A stretch of DNA of 64,000 bases from Duganella alba (GTDB lineage Bacteria > Pseudomonadota > Gammaproteobacteria > Burkholderiales > Burkholderiaceae_D), in assembly GCF_009674495.1 (NCBI RefSeq), contig NZ_WKJN01000009.1, forward strand, positions 156,173-220,172, in the 5' to 3' direction. This document shows, one piece after another, positions 16,569 to 27,720 of the stretch. The position numbers and the translations under genes were made by a program. The first letter of the stretch is position 1; every line of letters starts with the position of its first letter. The notes under the pieces are model-generated. The model was not told the origin of the DNA and made no database searches. It saw nothing but the letters and a program-made list of their open reading frames with translations.

Positions 16569-17402
16569 ATGACTAACGCCGCTGACGATTTCGACGCCTT
16601 ATTTGAAGAAGTGTCCGCTCAGAGCAAGACCGCAGCGCCTGCTCCAGCGCCTGCGCCAGCCCCGGCCGCCAGCGCAGAAGATGACCTGGAAAGCCTGTTT
16701 GAAGAAGTCGCCGCCGCGCGCCCGGCCGATGCCGCGCCGGCCGCCGCCATTGCCGCACCTGCCGCCGCTGCGGCCGAGGGTGACGGCGACGGCGAGCCGA
16801 AGGAAGACAAAGCCATGTTCGAACGCCTGGGCGGCATCGTGCGTCTGCTGCACGATTCGCTGCGCGAGCTGGGCTACGACAAGGCGCTGACCGAGGCATC
16901 GACCCAGATCAACGACGCCCAGGACCGCCTGGAATACGTCGCCACGCTGACCGAGCAGGCCGCCAACAAGGTGCTCAACACGCTGGACGAGGCGATGCCC
17001 GACCAGGACACCCTGTCGAAGCAGTCGAAGGACATGGAAAACCGCTGGGCCGACCTGTTCGCGGGCAAGCTCAGCCTCGACCAGTTCAAGCAGCTGGCCG
17101 GCGATGCGCAGCAGTTCGCCATTGCCGTGTCGGCCGCGACCGAGACCGAGAAAGCCCGCCTGCTCGACATCATGATGGCGCAGGACTTCCAGGACATCAC
17201 CGGTCAGCTGATCAAGAAAGTGGTGAACATCACCAAAACTGTCGAGAGTGAACTGGCCACGCTGCTGCGCGACAACGCGCCGCCGGCGGTCAAGGAGAAG
17301 ATCGCACAGAAAGAGGTGTCCCTGATGTCCGGCCCGTCGGCTCCGACCGTGGCGCTGAACCAGGATAGTGTTGACGATCTTCTTGCCGATCTGGGGTTCT
17401 AA
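16569..17402 (+). CDS. cheZ: Chemotaxis protein phosphatase CheZ
   Basis: A 277-residue CheY-P phosphatase. The long helical hairpin spans about 85-245, with the catalytic region DFQDITGQLIKKV. The last residues, DDLLADLGF, are the CheY-binding helix. It is longer than the E. coli protein because of an Ala/Pro-rich N-terminus. That part contains two acidic motifs, DDFDALFEEVSA (6-17) and DDLESLFEEVAA (38-49), which look like each other and like the C-terminal CheY-binding motif. The stop overlaps the cheA start by one base (TAATG). The 266-base gap upstream must hold the promoter, but no clear sigma-28 site was found. Confidence 0.92.
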   Translation: MTNAADDFDALFEEVSAQSKTAAPAPAPAPAPAASAEDDLESLFEEVAAARPADAAPAAAIAAPAAAAAEGDGDGEPKEDKAMFERLGGIVRLLHDSLRELGYDKALTEASTQINDAQDRLEYVATLTEQAANKVLNTLDEAMPDQDTLSKQSKDMENRWADLFAGKLSLDQFKQLAGDAQQFAIAVSAATETEKARLLDIMMAQDFQDITGQLIKKVVNITKTVESELATLLRDNAPPAVKEKIAQKEVSLMSGPSAPTVALNQDSVDDLLADLGF

Positions 17403-19270
17403 TGGACGATATGCTGAAGGATTTCGTCGTCGAGGCGATGGATCTGGCGGTCAATGTCGAGGAGCACCTGCTGCGCCTCGAACGCGACCCGGACAATAAA
17501 GAAACGCTGAATGCGGTGTTCCGCTCCTTCCACACCATCAAGGGCGGCGCCGGGTTCATGGGCCTGCCGGCGATGGTGACCGCCTGCCACCTGACCGAGA
17601 ATCTGTTCGACGCCCTGCGTACCGGCGCCGCGCCGGTGACGCCGCTGTCGATCGAAGCGGCGCTGCAGGCGTCGGGCTTCGTGGCCGACCAGCTGGCCGA
17701 ACTGAACAACGGCGCCGAGCCGAGCAGCCTGCCGGCCTTGCCGGCCAGCCTGGAAACGCTGCTCAACGACGCCATCGCCGGCAAGACCGATTCCGCACCG
17801 GCCAAACCTGCCGCCGCACCGGCGCCAGCGCCGGCCGCCGCCGCGCCCGCACCGGTTGCGGTCGCCGCGGCGGTGTCGTCGCCGGACGGCCTGGACTGGG
17901 AAGGCATGTACGAAGCCGTGATGCCGGCCGGTAGCTACACCCGTTCCGCACCGGCCCCTGTCGCGGCTGCCGCGTCGGCGCCGGTGCCGGCCGCTGAAAT
18001 CGCCGCCGTGGCCGCCGCCGTGCAGGTCGCGCCGAAAGCCCGCGAAGCCACCGAGAAACGCGAAGAGCGTCCGCAAAGCGCGCCGGCCAAGGAAGAATCG
18101 ATCCGTATCGACGCCGTCAAGCTCGACGCGCTGCTGGAAGTGGCCGGCGAATCGGTCCAGGCCGCCAACCAGGCCGCCGTGCTGCTGGAGCGCCTGCTGC
18201 AATTCAAATTCGAAGGCCAGGCGCAGACGCTGATGGCGACGCTGGCGGAAACGCTGGAACGCGCCTCGCGCTACTCCACCGAACTGCAGCGCGCCACGCT
18301 GGCGACCCGCATGCAGCCGGTCGGCCGCCTGTTCCAGAAGTTCCCGCGCCTGGTGCGCGAGCTGGCCAAGGATCTGGGCAAGGAAGTCGAACTGAACATC
18401 GAAGGCGCGGAGACCGAAGTCGACCGCGTGGTCGTGGATTCGCTGTACGATCCGCTGGTGCACATGCTGCGCAACTCGCTGGACCACGGCGTCGAGACGC
18501 CGGAAGAGCGCGCCATTGCCGGCAAGCCGATCAAGTCCTTCATCCAGCTCAAGGCATGGCAGGAAGCCAACAGCGTCATGATCGTGCTGCAGGATGACGG
18601 CAAGGGCATGGACCCGGTGCGCCTGCGCCAGAAAGCCTTGCAGAAGGGCCTGATCTCGGAATCGGCGCAGTTGTCCACCGACGATTGCCTGCAACTGGTA
18701 TTCTTGCCGGGTTTCTCGACCAAGGAAGTGGCATCGAGCGTGTCCGGCCGCGGCGTCGGCATGGACGTGGTGAAGACCGCCGTGGAGAAAAACCGCGGCG
18801 CGATCCAGATCGAGTCCGAGCTGGGCAAGGGCACCAAGTTCTCCATCCGCCTGCCGATCGAGCTGTCGATCGTGCCGACCATGCTGGTGTCGACCTCGGG
18901 CGCCGCGCTGGCGCTGCCGATGGCCGTGGTCCAGCGCGTAGTCGAGCTGCCGGAAGTGTTCATGGAAGTGGGCGGCGCGCCGGTGCTGAAAGACCAGGGC
19001 CGTCCGCTGCCGGTGCGCTCGCTGGCCGACTCGCTGGGCTACGACAGCTGCCGCGAGAAGGTGGGGATTGTTGTCTCGGCGCCACAGCCGTACATCCTGG
19101 CCGTGGAAGCGGTCGATGGCACCGCCGACCTGGTGATCAAGCCGATGACGGCGATTACCGTCGAGGGCATTACCGGCACGGCGCGCTCCGCGGAGGGCGA
19201 GCTGGTGCTAGTGGTGGGCCTATCGTTCCTAATGGACGGTTGTCGAGGTAGTGTACGCATGGCGGCCTGA
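17402..19270 (+). CDS. cheA: Chemotaxis histidine kinase CheA
   Basis: A 622-residue CheA. The HPt domain has phospho-acceptor H44 in FHTIKGGAGF. An Ala/Pro-rich linker (about 125-235) replaces a normal CheY-binding P2 domain. Then follow the P3 dimerisation helices, the ATPase domain with N-box HMLRNSLDHGVE, G1 DDGKGMDP and G2 GRGVGMDVVKT, and a C-terminal CheW-like P5 domain. It is coupled to cheZ; no CheW, CheY or receptor genes are in view. The missing P2 region and the isolated cheZ-cheA pair suggest an alternative chemotaxis-type or twitching/regulatory system rather than the main flagellar cluster, though this is inferred. Confidence 0.92.
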   Translation: MDDMLKDFVVEAMDLAVNVEEHLLRLERDPDNKETLNAVFRSFHTIKGGAGFMGLPAMVTACHLTENLFDALRTGAAPVTPLSIEAALQASGFVADQLAELNNGAEPSSLPALPASLETLLNDAIAGKTDSAPAKPAAAPAPAPAAAAPAPVAVAAAVSSPDGLDWEGMYEAVMPAGSYTRSAPAPVAAAASAPVPAAEIAAVAAAVQVAPKAREATEKREERPQSAPAKEESIRIDAVKLDALLEVAGESVQAANQAAVLLERLLQFKFEGQAQTLMATLAETLERASRYSTELQRATLATRMQPVGRLFQKFPRLVRELAKDLGKEVELNIEGAETEVDRVVVDSLYDPLVHMLRNSLDHGVETPEERAIAGKPIKSFIQLKAWQEANSVMIVLQDDGKGMDPVRLRQKALQKGLISESAQLSTDDCLQLVFLPGFSTKEVASSVSGRGVGMDVVKTAVEKNRGAIQIESELGKGTKFSIRLPIELSIVPTMLVSTSGAALALPMAVVQRVVELPEVFMEVGGAPVLKDQGRPLPVRSLADSLGYDSCREKVGIVVSAPQPYILAVEAVDGTADLVIKPMTAITVEGITGTARSAEGELVLVVGLSFLMDGCRGSVRMAA

Positions 19271-19301
19271 GTCTTAGCAGACTCGGACCAGAAAGACCAA
19301 A

Positions 19302-19329
19302 AGCCTGCGTTCACGCAGGCTTTTTTTTT
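19302..19329 (+). terminator. Rho-independent terminator after cheA
   Basis: AGCCTGCG-TTCA-CGCAGGCT hairpin followed by nine Ts, about 30 bases after the cheA stop. A textbook intrinsic terminator that separates the chemotaxis pair from leuC. Confidence 0.95.
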
Positions 19330-19473
19330 GCAGTACAGAATACAGGGGCCGTACCAAGTGGATGGATGGGCAGAAGGCGTCGGGCTCAAGAGGCTGGACC
19401 GCGGTGGCTGCTATTGCATTGCACAATATGGCATAATCAAGTTGGATAATAGTAGCAGTACCAAAAAGACATC

Positions 19474-20874
19474 ATGAAGACGCTTTACGACAAACTCTGG
19501 GAATCCCATGTGGTCCGTACCGAAGACGACGGCACCACCATCCTGTATATCGACCGTCACCTGGTGCACGAAGTCACCAGCCCGCAAGCCTTCGACGGCC
19601 TGCGCGAAGCCAACCGCCAGCCATGGCGGCTGTCGGCCAACCTGGCGGTCGCCGACCACAACGTGCCGACCACCTCGCGCGCCGAGGGCATCGCCGATCC
19701 GGTCTCGCGCCTGCAGGTCGAAACGCTGGACAAGAACGCCAAGTCCTACGGCCTGACCTACTTCAACATGAACGACAAGCGCCAGGGCATCGTCCACGTG
19801 ATCGGCCCGGAGCAGGGCGCGACCCTGCCGGGCATGACCGTGGTCTGCGGCGACTCGCACACCTCGACCCACGGCGCCTTCGGCGCGCTGGCGCACGGCA
19901 TCGGCACCTCGGAAGTGGAGCACGTGCTGGCCACCCAGACGCTGCTGCAGAAGAAATCGAAAGCCATGCTGGTCGAAGTCAACGGCGCGCTGCCGGCCGG
20001 CGTCACCGCCAAGGACATCGTGCTGGCCATCATCGGCAAGATCGGCACCGCCGGCGGCACCGGCTACTGTATGGAGTTCGGCGGCGCGGCCATCCGCGCG
20101 CTGTCGATGGAAGGCCGCATGACCGTCTGTAACATGGCGATCGAGGCGGGCGCGCGCGCCGGCATCATCGGCGTCGACGACACCACCATCAACTACGTCA
20201 AGGGCCGTCCGTTCTCGCCGGCCGGTCCGCACTGGGACATGGCGGTCGCCTACTGGCGCACGCTGCACACCGATCCGGGCGCCAAGTTCGACCTGGTGGT
20301 GACGCTGAACGCCGCCGAGATCAAGCCGCAGGTCACCTGGGGCACCTCGCCCGAGATGGTGCTGCCGGTCGACGGCCGCGTGCCGGACCCGGACCACGAG
20401 AAGGACAGCGTCAAGCGCAGCGCCATGGAAAAGGCGCTGGTGTATATGGACCTGAAGCCGAACACGGCCATTGAAGACATCCGCATCGACAAGGTGTTCA
20501 TCGGCTCCTGCACCAATTCGCGCATCGAAGACCTGCGCGCCGCCGCCGCCGTGGTGCGCGGCAAGCAGCGCGCCTCCAACGTCAAGCTGGCGCTGGTGGT
20601 GCCGGGCTCCGGCCTGGTCAAGGAACAGGCCGAACGCGAAGGCCTGGACCGCATCTTCAAGGATGCCGGTTTCGAATGGCGCGAGCCGGGCTGCTCGATG
20701 TGCCTGGCGATGAACGCCGACCGCCTGGAACCGGGCGAGCGCTGCGCCTCGACTTCCAACCGTAATTTTGAAGGACGCCAAGGTCAGGGCGGACGCACCC
20801 ATCTGGTGTCTCCCGCCATGGCCGCGGCAGCCGGTATCGCCGGCCATTTCGTTGACGTGCGCGCATTGCACTAA
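19474..20874 (+). CDS. leuC: 3-isopropylmalate dehydratase large subunit
   Basis: A 466-residue aconitase-family subunit that, with LeuD, isomerises 2-isopropylmalate to 3-isopropylmalate in leucine synthesis. The 4Fe-4S ligands are C346 ([15 protein letters not shown]), C407 and C410 ([11 protein letters not shown]). Length is typical. The gene opens the leucine cluster leuC-ecn-leuD-leuB-asd. About 140 bases upstream separate it from the cheA terminator and should contain the promoter; AT-rich hexamers there (CATAAT, GATAAT) are present, but no convincing -35 could be paired. No leader peptide with leucine codons was seen. Confidence 0.97.
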   Translation: MKTLYDKLWESHVVRTEDDGTTILYIDRHLVHEVTSPQAFDGLREANRQPWRLSANLAVADHNVPTTSRAEGIADPVSRLQVETLDKNAKSYGLTYFNMNDKRQGIVHVIGPEQGATLPGMTVVCGDSHTSTHGAFGALAHGIGTSEVEHVLATQTLLQKKSKAMLVEVNGALPAGVTAKDIVLAIIGKIGTAGGTGYCMEFGGAAIRALSMEGRMTVCNMAIEAGARAGIIGVDDTTINYVKGRPFSPAGPHWDMAVAYWRTLHTDPGAKFDLVVTLNAAEIKPQVTWGTSPEMVLPVDGRVPDPDHEKDSVKRSAMEKALVYMDLKPNTAIEDIRIDKVFIGSCTNSRIEDLRAAAAVVRGKQRASNVKLALVVPGSGLVKEQAEREGLDRIFKDAGFEWREPGCSMCLAMNADRLEPGERCASTSNRNFEGRQGQGGRTHLVSPAMAAAAGIAGHFVDVRALH

Positions 20875-20899
20875 CACCCATTATCCATCGGGAACCACC

Positions 20900-21022
20900 A
20901 TGAAAAAACTGTTCGCTCTGACTCTCCTCGCTATCGCTATCACCGGCTGCAACACCATTGCCGGCATGGGCAAGGATGTACAGAAAGCCGGCCAGGCGGT
21001 GCAGGGCGCCGCGGGCCATTGA
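20900..21022 (+). CDS. Entericidin A/B family lipoprotein
   Basis: A 40-residue lipoprotein with the signal MKKLFALTLLAIAITGC (lipobox ITGC, Cys17) and a mature peptide NTIAGMGKDVQKAGQAVQG, the hallmark of entericidins. It lies between leuC and leuD on the same strand, an arrangement common in Burkholderiales. Entericidins are small membrane-associated peptides proposed to act in stress-linked lysis or envelope stability. A longer in-frame extension overlapping leuC would destroy the lipoprotein signal and is not used. No separate promoter was identified, so it is probably co-transcribed with the leucine genes. Confidence 0.9.
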   Translation: MKKLFALTLLAIAITGCNTIAGMGKDVQKAGQAVQGAAGH

Positions 21023-21072
21023 TACCCGACCCGGCCGCGCGGCCACGCCGCGCGGCACACTTATGAAGCATC

Positions 21073-21720
21073 ATGGAAAAATTTACGATTTATGAAGGAC
21101 TGGTCGCGCCGCTGGATCGCGCGAATGTCGATACCGACGCCATCATTCCGAAGCAGTTCCTGAAGTCCATCCACCGCACCGGCTTCGGTCCCAACCTGTT
21201 CGACGAATGGCGCTACCTGGACCACGGCGAACCGGGCATGGACAACAGCAAGCGTCCGCTGAATCCGGACTTCGTGCTGAACGAGCCGCGCTATCAAGGC
21301 GCCTCGATCCTGCTGACCCGCAAGAACTTCGGCTGCGGCTCCTCGCGCGAACACGCGCCGTGGGCGCTGGACCAGTACGGCTTCCGCGCCGTGGTGGCGC
21401 CGTCGTTTGCCGACATCTTCTTCAACAACTGTTTCAAGAGCGGCTTGCTGCCCATCGTATTAACTGAAGCGCAGATCGATCATCTGTTCAACGAAGTCAA
21501 GGCCTTCCCCGGATACAAACTGGTGGTCGACCTTGAGCAGCAGCGCATTTCCACCAGCAACGGCAGCGTCTCCTATCCCTTCGAGATCGACGCCTTCCGC
21601 AAATACTGCCTGATGAACGGCCTCGACGATATCGGCCTGACGCTGCGTCACGCCGACACCATCCGCGAATACGAAGCGCGTCATCTGGCAACCCAACCAT
21701 GGTTGGCTAACGTCATCTAA
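21073..21720 (+). CDS. leuD: 3-isopropylmalate dehydratase small subunit
   Basis: A 215-residue swivel-domain subunit that completes the LeuCD isomerase. Conserved parts are [14 protein letters not shown] near the N-terminus and [14 protein letters not shown] in the active-site loop. Length agrees with the bacterial family. It lies 50 bases after the entericidin gene and 11 bases before leuB, inside the leucine operon. Confidence 0.97.
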   Translation: MEKFTIYEGLVAPLDRANVDTDAIIPKQFLKSIHRTGFGPNLFDEWRYLDHGEPGMDNSKRPLNPDFVLNEPRYQGASILLTRKNFGCGSSREHAPWALDQYGFRAVVAPSFADIFFNNCFKSGLLPIVLTEAQIDHLFNEVKAFPGYKLVVDLEQQRISTSNGSVSYPFEIDAFRKYCLMNGLDDIGLTLRHADTIREYEARHLATQPWLANVI

Positions 21721-21731
21721 AGATAAAAGAC

Positions 21732-22802
21732 ATGAAAATCGCAATCCTCCCGGGCGACGGCATCGGCCCGGAAATCGTCGCACAGGCCGTCAAGGTGCTG
21801 AATGTGCTGGGCGAACCATTTGAAATGGAAACCGCACCGGTCGGCGGCGCCGGCTACGAAGCCAGCGGCCACCCGCTGCCGGACGCCACGCTGAAGCTGG
21901 CCCAGGACGCGGACGCCGTGCTGTTCGGCGCCGTCGGCGACTGGAAGTACGACACGCTGGACCGCCCGCTGCGTCCCGAGCAGGCGATCCTGGGCCTGCG
22001 CAAGAACCTGGGCCTGTTCGGCAACCTGCGTCCGGCCATCCTGTATCCGGAACTGGCCAACGCCTCGACGCTGAAGCCGGAAATCGTTTCCGGCCTGGAC
22101 ATCCTGATCGTGCGCGAACTGACCGGCGACATCTACTTCGGCCAGCCGCGCGGCGTGCGCGAATGCCCGGACGGCCCGTTCAAAGGCCAGCGCGAAGGCT
22201 TCGACACCATGCGCTACGCCGAAGGTGAAATCCGCCGCATCGCCCACGTGGCGTTCCAGGCCGCGCAAAAGCGCGACAAGCGCCTGACTTCGGTGGACAA
22301 GGCCAATGTGCTGGAGACCTTCCAGTTCTGGAAAGACATCGTCACCGATGTGCACAAGGAATACCCGGACGTCGCGCTGGATCACATGTACGTCGACAAC
22401 GCCGCCATGCAACTGGTGCGCGCGCCGAAGAAGTTCGACGTCATCGTCACCGGCAATATGTTCGGCGACATCCTGAGCGACGCGGCGGCCATGCTGACCG
22501 GTTCGATCGGCATGCTGCCGTCGGCCTCGCTGGACGCCAACAACAAGGGCCTGTACGAACCATCGCACGGTTCGGCGCCGGACATCGCCGGCAAGGGCAT
22601 CGCCAATCCGCTGGCGACCATCCTGTCGGCCGCGATGATGCTGCGCTATTCGCTGAACAGGCAGGAGCAGGCGAACCGCATCGAGGACGCCGTCAAGAAA
22701 GTGCTGGCCCAGGGCCTGCGCACCGCCGACATCTACGAAGAGGGCACCACCAAGGTGGGCACCGAAGAGATGGGCAACGCGGTCGTCAAGGCACTCGCAT
22801 AA
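21732..22802 (+). CDS. leuB: 3-isopropylmalate dehydrogenase
   Basis: A 356-residue NAD-dependent oxidative decarboxylase, third step of leucine synthesis. It shows the N-terminal [24 protein letters not shown] around the substrate-binding arginines, the catalytic [15 protein letters not shown] with metal-binding aspartates, and the NAD loop [18 protein letters not shown]. Spacing to leuD is 11 bases and to asd 25 bases, so all are likely on one transcript. Confidence 0.97.
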   Translation: MKIAILPGDGIGPEIVAQAVKVLNVLGEPFEMETAPVGGAGYEASGHPLPDATLKLAQDADAVLFGAVGDWKYDTLDRPLRPEQAILGLRKNLGLFGNLRPAILYPELANASTLKPEIVSGLDILIVRELTGDIYFGQPRGVRECPDGPFKGQREGFDTMRYAEGEIRRIAHVAFQAAQKRDKRLTSVDKANVLETFQFWKDIVTDVHKEYPDVALDHMYVDNAAMQLVRAPKKFDVIVTGNMFGDILSDAAAMLTGSIGMLPSASLDANNKGLYEPSHGSAPDIAGKGIANPLATILSAAMMLRYSLNRQEQANRIEDAVKKVLAQGLRTADIYEEGTTKVGTEEMGNAVVKALA

Positions 22803-22827
22803 AAATTCATAGACAAGGAAGAGCAAA

Positions 22828-23955
22828 ATGAAACTCGTAGGTCTGGTAGGTTGGCGCGGTATGGTGGGTTCGGTCCTGATGCAGCGCATGCAGGAAGAGG
22901 GCGATTTCGCCCATATCGAACCGGTGTTCTTCACGACGTCGAATCCGGGCGGCAACGCGCCGGCCATGGCCAAGAACGAAACCAAGCTGAAAAGCGCCAC
23001 CGATATCGACGAACTGAAAAAGTGCGAGATCATCATCTCGTGCCAGGGCGGCGACTACACCACCGAGGTGTTCCCGAAACTGCGCGCGGCCGGCTGGAAC
23101 GGCTACTGGATCGATGCCGCATCGACGCTGCGCATGGAAAAAGACGCGGTCATCGTGCTGGACCCGGTCAATATGCACGTCATCAAGGACGCGCTGGGCA
23201 AGGGCGTGAAGAACTTCATCGGCGGTAACTGCACCGTGTCGTGCATGCTGATCGGCCTGGGCGGCCTGTTCCAGCACGGTCTGGTCGACTGGATGACCTC
23301 GATGACCTATCAGGCCGCATCGGGCGGCGGCGCGCAGCACATGCGCGAACTGCTGACCCAGTTCGGCACCATCAACGGCGCGGTCAAGCCGCTGCTGGAC
23401 GATCCGGCGTCGGCCATCCTGGAAATCGACCGCCAGGTGCTGGCCACCCAGCATGGCCTGTCGCCGGAAGAGATCAAGCAGTTCGGCGCGCCGCTGGCCG
23501 GCAACCTGATCCCGTGGATCGACAAGGACCTGGGCAACGGCCAGTCCAAGGAAGAATGGAAAGCCGGCGCCGAGACCAACAAGATCCTCGGCCTGGGCGC
23601 GGACTTCGGTTCCAAGGCGATTCCGGTCGACGGCCTGTGCGTGCGCATCGGCGCCATGCGCTGTCACTCGCAGGCGCTGACCATCAAGCTGAACAAGGAT
23701 GTGCCGCTGGACGAAATCACCGACATCATCGCCTCGGCCAACCAGTGGGCCAAGGTGGTGCCGAACACGCGTGAAGCGTCGGTCAAGGATCTGTCGCCGG
23801 CCGCCGTCACCGGCAGCCTGACGATTCCGGTCGGCCGCCTGCGCAAGATGAGCATGGGGCCGGAGTACCTGTCGGCCTTCACCGTGGGCGACCAGCTGCT
23901 GTGGGGCGCGGCCGAGCCGCTGCGCCGCATGCTGCGCATCGTGCTGGACCAGTAA
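22828..23955 (+). CDS. asd: Aspartate-semialdehyde dehydrogenase
   Basis: A 375-residue NADPH enzyme that makes aspartate semialdehyde for lysine, threonine, methionine and diaminopimelate. The N-terminal [14 protein letters not shown] is the nucleotide loop; the active-site cysteine is C135 in GGNCTVSC; the substrate histidine lies in [22 protein letters not shown] precedes the ATG. It ends the leucine-linked operon and is followed by a strong terminator. Confidence 0.97.
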   Translation: MKLVGLVGWRGMVGSVLMQRMQEEGDFAHIEPVFFTTSNPGGNAPAMAKNETKLKSATDIDELKKCEIIISCQGGDYTTEVFPKLRAAGWNGYWIDAASTLRMEKDAVIVLDPVNMHVIKDALGKGVKNFIGGNCTVSCMLIGLGGLFQHGLVDWMTSMTYQAASGGGAQHMRELLTQFGTINGAVKPLLDDPASAILEIDRQVLATQHGLSPEEIKQFGAPLAGNLIPWIDKDLGNGQSKEEWKAGAETNKILGLGADFGSKAIPVDGLCVRIGAMRCHSQALTIKLNKDVPLDEITDIIASANQWAKVVPNTREASVKDLSPAAVTGSLTIPVGRLRKMSMGPEYLSAFTVGDQLLWGAAEPLRRMLRIVLDQ

Positions 23956-23995
23956 GCGTCAGACGGCGATTCCGGCAGCGGCATCGTTGTAAGAG

Positions 23996-24039
23996 AAGGG
24001 GTTTTTCCTATGTGTTCTCATAGGAGAAATCCCTTTTTT
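23996..24039 (+). terminator. Rho-independent terminator after asd
   Basis: A long imperfect stem (AAGGG..TTTTTCCTATG pairing with CATAGGAGAAA..CCCTT) with a six-base loop is followed by six Ts. It ends the leu-asd transcript about 40 bases after the asd stop. Confidence 0.85.
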
Positions 24040-24144
24040 ACGTTTAAAGTAGTGTAATGCTTGCACGCTCTTGTGCAGGATGTTATGTTGATATATCTGG
24101 GAAAGTAACATTTTCCAACTGACAACCATAAGAATCGCCCCACT

Positions 24145-26850
24145 ATGCCTGTACAAAATCGCCCCCGCATTGTTTCGTTTGCGTTGAAAACTCTCACCAG
24201 CGCAGTCGCCAGCGCGGTGCTGATGGCCGCCACGGCCAATGCGGCCGGATTGGGCAAGCTGACCGTCCTGTCTTCACTGGGCCAGCCGCTGCGGGCGGAA
24301 ATCGAATTGACCGCCGTGTCCGCCGAAGAAGCCAATGGCCTGGTGGCCAAGCTGGCGCCGGCCGACGCCTTCCGCAGCGCCAATATCGACTTCAATCCGG
24401 CGCTGACGGCGTTGCGTTTTGACGTCGAGCAGCGCAACGGCCGCCAGGTCATCAAAGTGAGCTCCAGCCAGGCCATCAACGAGCCCTTCGTCGACATGCT
24501 GCTGGAACTGACGTGGACCGGCGGCCGCCTGGTGCGCGAATACACCTTCCTGCTGGACCCGCCGGACCTGCGCGCCACGCAGGCGCCGCAAGTGACGGCG
24601 CCGGTGGATGTCAGCAATCGTACCGCGCCAGCCGCCGCGCCAGCCGCCGCGCCAGCGCCGGCGCCAGCCGCCGCGCAGCCTGCGCCAGCGCGTGCGCCGG
24701 CAGCCGCACCGGCCAAGGCCGCTGCCGAGGAGTACACCGTCAAGCGCGGCGACAACCTGACCCGCATCGCCAGCCAGGTCAAGCCGGTCGACGTGTCGCT
24801 CGATACCATGCTGGTCGCCTTGTACCGCGCCAATCCGGAAGCCTTCAGCGGCAAGAACATGAACCGCCTGAAATCGGGCCAGATCCTGGCCGTGCCGGAT
24901 AGCGAGCAGATCCGCGCTGTCGGCGGCGAAAGCGAAGCGCACGGCGTGGTGGTCGCGCATGCGGCCGACTTCAACGCCTACCGCGCCAAGCTGGCCGGCC
25001 AGGTGGCCGCCGCAACGCCGGCCAAGGAAGCCGATCCAACGCAGAACGTGTCGGGCAAGATCACCGCCAAGGTGGAAGAAAAACCCAACGCCACCAACAC
25101 CGCCACCGACAAGCTGACGCTGTCCAAGGGCACCACCGCCGCGCCGCAGGCCGGCAAGACCGGCGTGGCGGCGGAAGAAGACAAGATCGCCAAGCAGAAG
25201 CAGGTGGACGAAGCCGCCGCCCGCGTCAAGGAACTGGAAAAGAACGTCAACGATCTGGAAAAGCTGATGGCGTTGAAGAGCAAGACGGCGGCCGAGGTGA
25301 AAGCGCCGGCGGCCTCCGCCTCGGCTTCCGCCGCAGCGTCGGTCCCGGCGCCAGCCGCCGACAAGCCGAAGCGCACGCCGGTACTGCCGCCGAAGCGCAT
25401 CGCCGAGCCGAGCCTGTTCGAAACCCTGATGGACAACATGGCCTATGTCGGCCTGGCCGCCGTGGCCGTGCTGGCCGGCGCGCTGGCCATCATGTCCTCG
25501 CGCCGCCGCAAGAAATTCGTGGTGCCGCAGGACGAGCCGTCGATCCTGGGCGATACCGCCATGCCGCCGCCGCAGCCGCTGATCGCCGAAGCGGGCGGCC
25601 AGAGCATCGACACCAACAACAGCGTGTTCAACTCGAACTTTGCGCCGTCGGCCAGCCAGCTCGATACCAACGAAGTCGATCCGGTGGCGGAAGCCGACGT
25701 CTACATCGCCTACGGCCGCGATGCGCAGGCGGAAGAAATTCTGAAAGAAGCGCTGCGCACCCATCCGGAGCGCCACGCCGTCCGCCTGAAGCTGCTGGAA
25801 ATCTATTCGGCCCGCAAGGATGCGCGCGCGTTTGAAACCCAGGCTTCCGAGCTGTACGCGCAAACGCGCGGCCAGGGCGACGAATGGGAGCAGGCCGCCG
25901 CCATGGGCAAGGCGCTGGATCCGGCCAATCCGCTTTACAGCGAAGGCCCGCAGGACGGTTTCGCCACCGCGCCGATCGCCACCGCCGCCGTGGCCGCAGG
26001 TGTCGCCGCTGCCGCCGCGCCGGACTTCGGCAGCGACTACGGCAACACCTTCGCCGCCGAGGCGCCCGCCGCACCGGCGCCGCTGGACTTCGACCTGAGC
26101 CAGGATGCGGTGCGTTCCGCGCCGATCTCGCACAGCCCGGACTTCGGCGCCGACTTTGGCGCCAACGATCTGGAAACCGCGCTGCCGCAAGCGGCGGACG
26201 CCAGCGTGTCGCCGGCATCGGTCGCGGCCGACAACCTGATGGACTTCGATCTGGGCGGCCTGAGCTTCGAGCCGGTCGCCGCGCCGGCGCCGGCGATTGA
26301 AATGCCGGCGCCGGCGGCGGAAGCCGACGACATGAGCATGGACTTCGGCTTCGATCTGCCCACCCCGGCGCCGGCGCCGGCTCCGGCGCCTGCCCCTGCC
26401 CCGGCCGCCGCACGGGAACTGACCGCGGTCGGCGATCCGCTCGACCTCGACCTGGCCGGCTTCGATATTCCGGAAGTGCCGGCGTTCACCGCGCCGCTGA
26501 AGGAAGCCACGCCGCTGGACTTCGAAACCACGCTGGACCTGCCGGGCGACGTAGAAACCATCGCTCCCGCGCCGGCCCCGGCCGCACAGGAATTCGACCT
26601 GTCCAGCATCGACCTCGACCTGGGCGGCTTCGGCGCCGACACCGCCGGCGAAGCGCCGGCCGCCGCGCCGGCCAGCAACGAACCGCTGTCGGCCCTGCAC
26701 ATGGAGATGGACACCAAGCTGGACCTGGCGGTCGCCTATCAGGAAATCGGCGACAAGGAAGGCGCGCGCGAGCTGCTGGACGAGGTGCTGCGCGGCGGTA
26801 ACGACGAGCAGGTCGCCAAGGCCAACGCCATGAAGGCCCAGCTGGGTTAA
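24145..26850 (+). CDS. fimV: FimV/HubP-type polar landmark protein
   Basis: A 901-residue inner-membrane protein. A signal peptide (to ANAA) is followed by the conserved [20 protein letters not shown] domain. A LysM peptidoglycan-binding module (about 195-255) contains [15 protein letters not shown]. Then come a coiled coil and one membrane helix (about 431-452, [18 protein letters not shown]). The cytoplasmic part is acidic and Ala/Pro-rich with D-F-D/D-L-G patches, ending in the TPR-like FimV C-terminal domain [21 protein letters not shown]. FimV/HubP proteins mark cell poles and control type IV pili and chemosensory placement. The asd-fimV-truA order is conserved in related bacteria. Confidence 0.94.
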   Translation: MPVQNRPRIVSFALKTLTSAVASAVLMAATANAAGLGKLTVLSSLGQPLRAEIELTAVSAEEANGLVAKLAPADAFRSANIDFNPALTALRFDVEQRNGRQVIKVSSSQAINEPFVDMLLELTWTGGRLVREYTFLLDPPDLRATQAPQVTAPVDVSNRTAPAAAPAAAPAPAPAAAQPAPARAPAAAPAKAAAEEYTVKRGDNLTRIASQVKPVDVSLDTMLVALYRANPEAFSGKNMNRLKSGQILAVPDSEQIRAVGGESEAHGVVVAHAADFNAYRAKLAGQVAAATPAKEADPTQNVSGKITAKVEEKPNATNTATDKLTLSKGTTAAPQAGKTGVAAEEDKIAKQKQVDEAAARVKELEKNVNDLEKLMALKSKTAAEVKAPAASASASAAASVPAPAADKPKRTPVLPPKRIAEPSLFETLMDNMAYVGLAAVAVLAGALAIMSSRRRKKFVVPQDEPSILGDTAMPPPQPLIAEAGGQSIDTNNSVFNSNFAPSASQLDTNEVDPVAEADVYIAYGRDAQAEEILKEALRTHPERHAVRLKLLEIYSARKDARAFETQASELYAQTRGQGDEWEQAAAMGKALDPANPLYSEGPQDGFATAPIATAAVAAGVAAAAAPDFGSDYGNTFAAEAPAAPAPLDFDLSQDAVRSAPISHSPDFGADFGANDLETALPQAADASVSPASVAADNLMDFDLGGLSFEPVAAPAPAIEMPAPAAEADDMSMDFGFDLPTPAPAPAPAPAPAPAAARELTAVGDPLDLDLAGFDIPEVPAFTAPLKEATPLDFETTLDLPGDVETIAPAPAPAAQEFDLSSIDLDLGGFGADTAGEAPAAAPASNEPLSALHMEMDTKLDLAVAYQEIGDKEGARELLDEVLRGGNDEQVAKANAMKAQLG

Positions 26851-26899
26851 AGTCCGGCCGTTATATAATGGCCGATTCAGACTTTTGGATTGGGCAGTA

Positions 26900-27703
26900 G
26901 TGAAACGGATAGCAATCGGTCTCCAGTACGACGGCCAGGCATGGCACGGCTACCAGAAGCAGGACCATGGCCTGACGGTGCAGGACAAGCTGGAGAAGGC
27001 GCTGCTGGCGTTCGCCACGGTGCCGCTGGCCACCACCTGCGCCGGCCGCACCGACGCTGGCGTGCACGCCTCCGAGCAGGTGGTGCACTTCGATACCGAC
27101 CTCGACCGTTTGCCGCATGCGTGGGTGCGTGGCATCAACGCCTTCCTGCCGCCGTCGATTGGCGTGCGCTGGGCCAAGGAGCTGGAAGGCGATCCCGCCG
27201 TGGACGACTTCTTCCATGCCCGCTTCAGCGCCCGCGCCCGGACCTATCACTACGTGCTGTACAACCACCATACGCGCTCGCCGCTGCTGAACGGACGGGC
27301 CGGTTTCTACCATCGTCCGCTGGATGTGGAGCGCATGCAGGAAGCGGTCAAGCCGCTGCTGGGCTGGCAGGACTTCAGCACCTTCCGCGCCGCGCATTGC
27401 CAGGCCAAGTCGCCGGTCAAGCTGATGCATGACATCCAGATCCGCCGCCATGGCGAGCTGATCGTGTTCACGCTGAAGGCCAACGCCTTCCTGCACCACA
27501 TGGTGCGCAACCTGGTTGGCTCATTGGTTTATATTGGCCAGGGCCGCGAGGAAGTCAGCTGGATGGGCGAACTGCTGGAAGCAAAAAACCGCCAACTGGC
27601 CGCACCAACGTTCATGCCGGACGGGTTATACCTGGCTAAAATCGACTACGACGAAAAATGGGGACTGCCGCTGGAAACCACCAGCGCCTTGCCCTGGTTC
27701 TAA
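26900..27703 (+). CDS. truA: tRNA pseudouridine synthase A
   Basis: A 267-residue enzyme converting uridines 38-40 of the anticodon arm to pseudouridine. The catalytic aspartate lies in [11 protein letters not shown], followed by [14 protein letters not shown] and [13 protein letters not shown]. The likely start is GTG, giving [12 protein letters not shown]; a TTG five codons upstream is less likely. A TATAAT at 26864-26869 may serve as its -10 box. It lies between fimV and trpF, as in many betaproteobacteria. Confidence 0.95.
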   Translation: MKRIAIGLQYDGQAWHGYQKQDHGLTVQDKLEKALLAFATVPLATTCAGRTDAGVHASEQVVHFDTDLDRLPHAWVRGINAFLPPSIGVRWAKELEGDPAVDDFFHARFSARARTYHYVLYNHHTRSPLLNGRAGFYHRPLDVERMQEAVKPLLGWQDFSTFRAAHCQAKSPVKLMHDIQIRRHGELIVFTLKANAFLHHMVRNLVGSLVYIGQGREEVSWMGELLEAKNRQLAAPTFMPDGLYLAKIDYDEKWGLPLETTSALPWF

Positions 27704-27720
27704 ACAGCACCCCGACCGAA

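Noticed and set aside
24600..24720. Possible tandem DNA repeat or CRISPR-like array in fimV
   Set aside because: It is codon-level repetition of Ala/Pro linkers inside a reading frame, with no spacer-repeat regularity.
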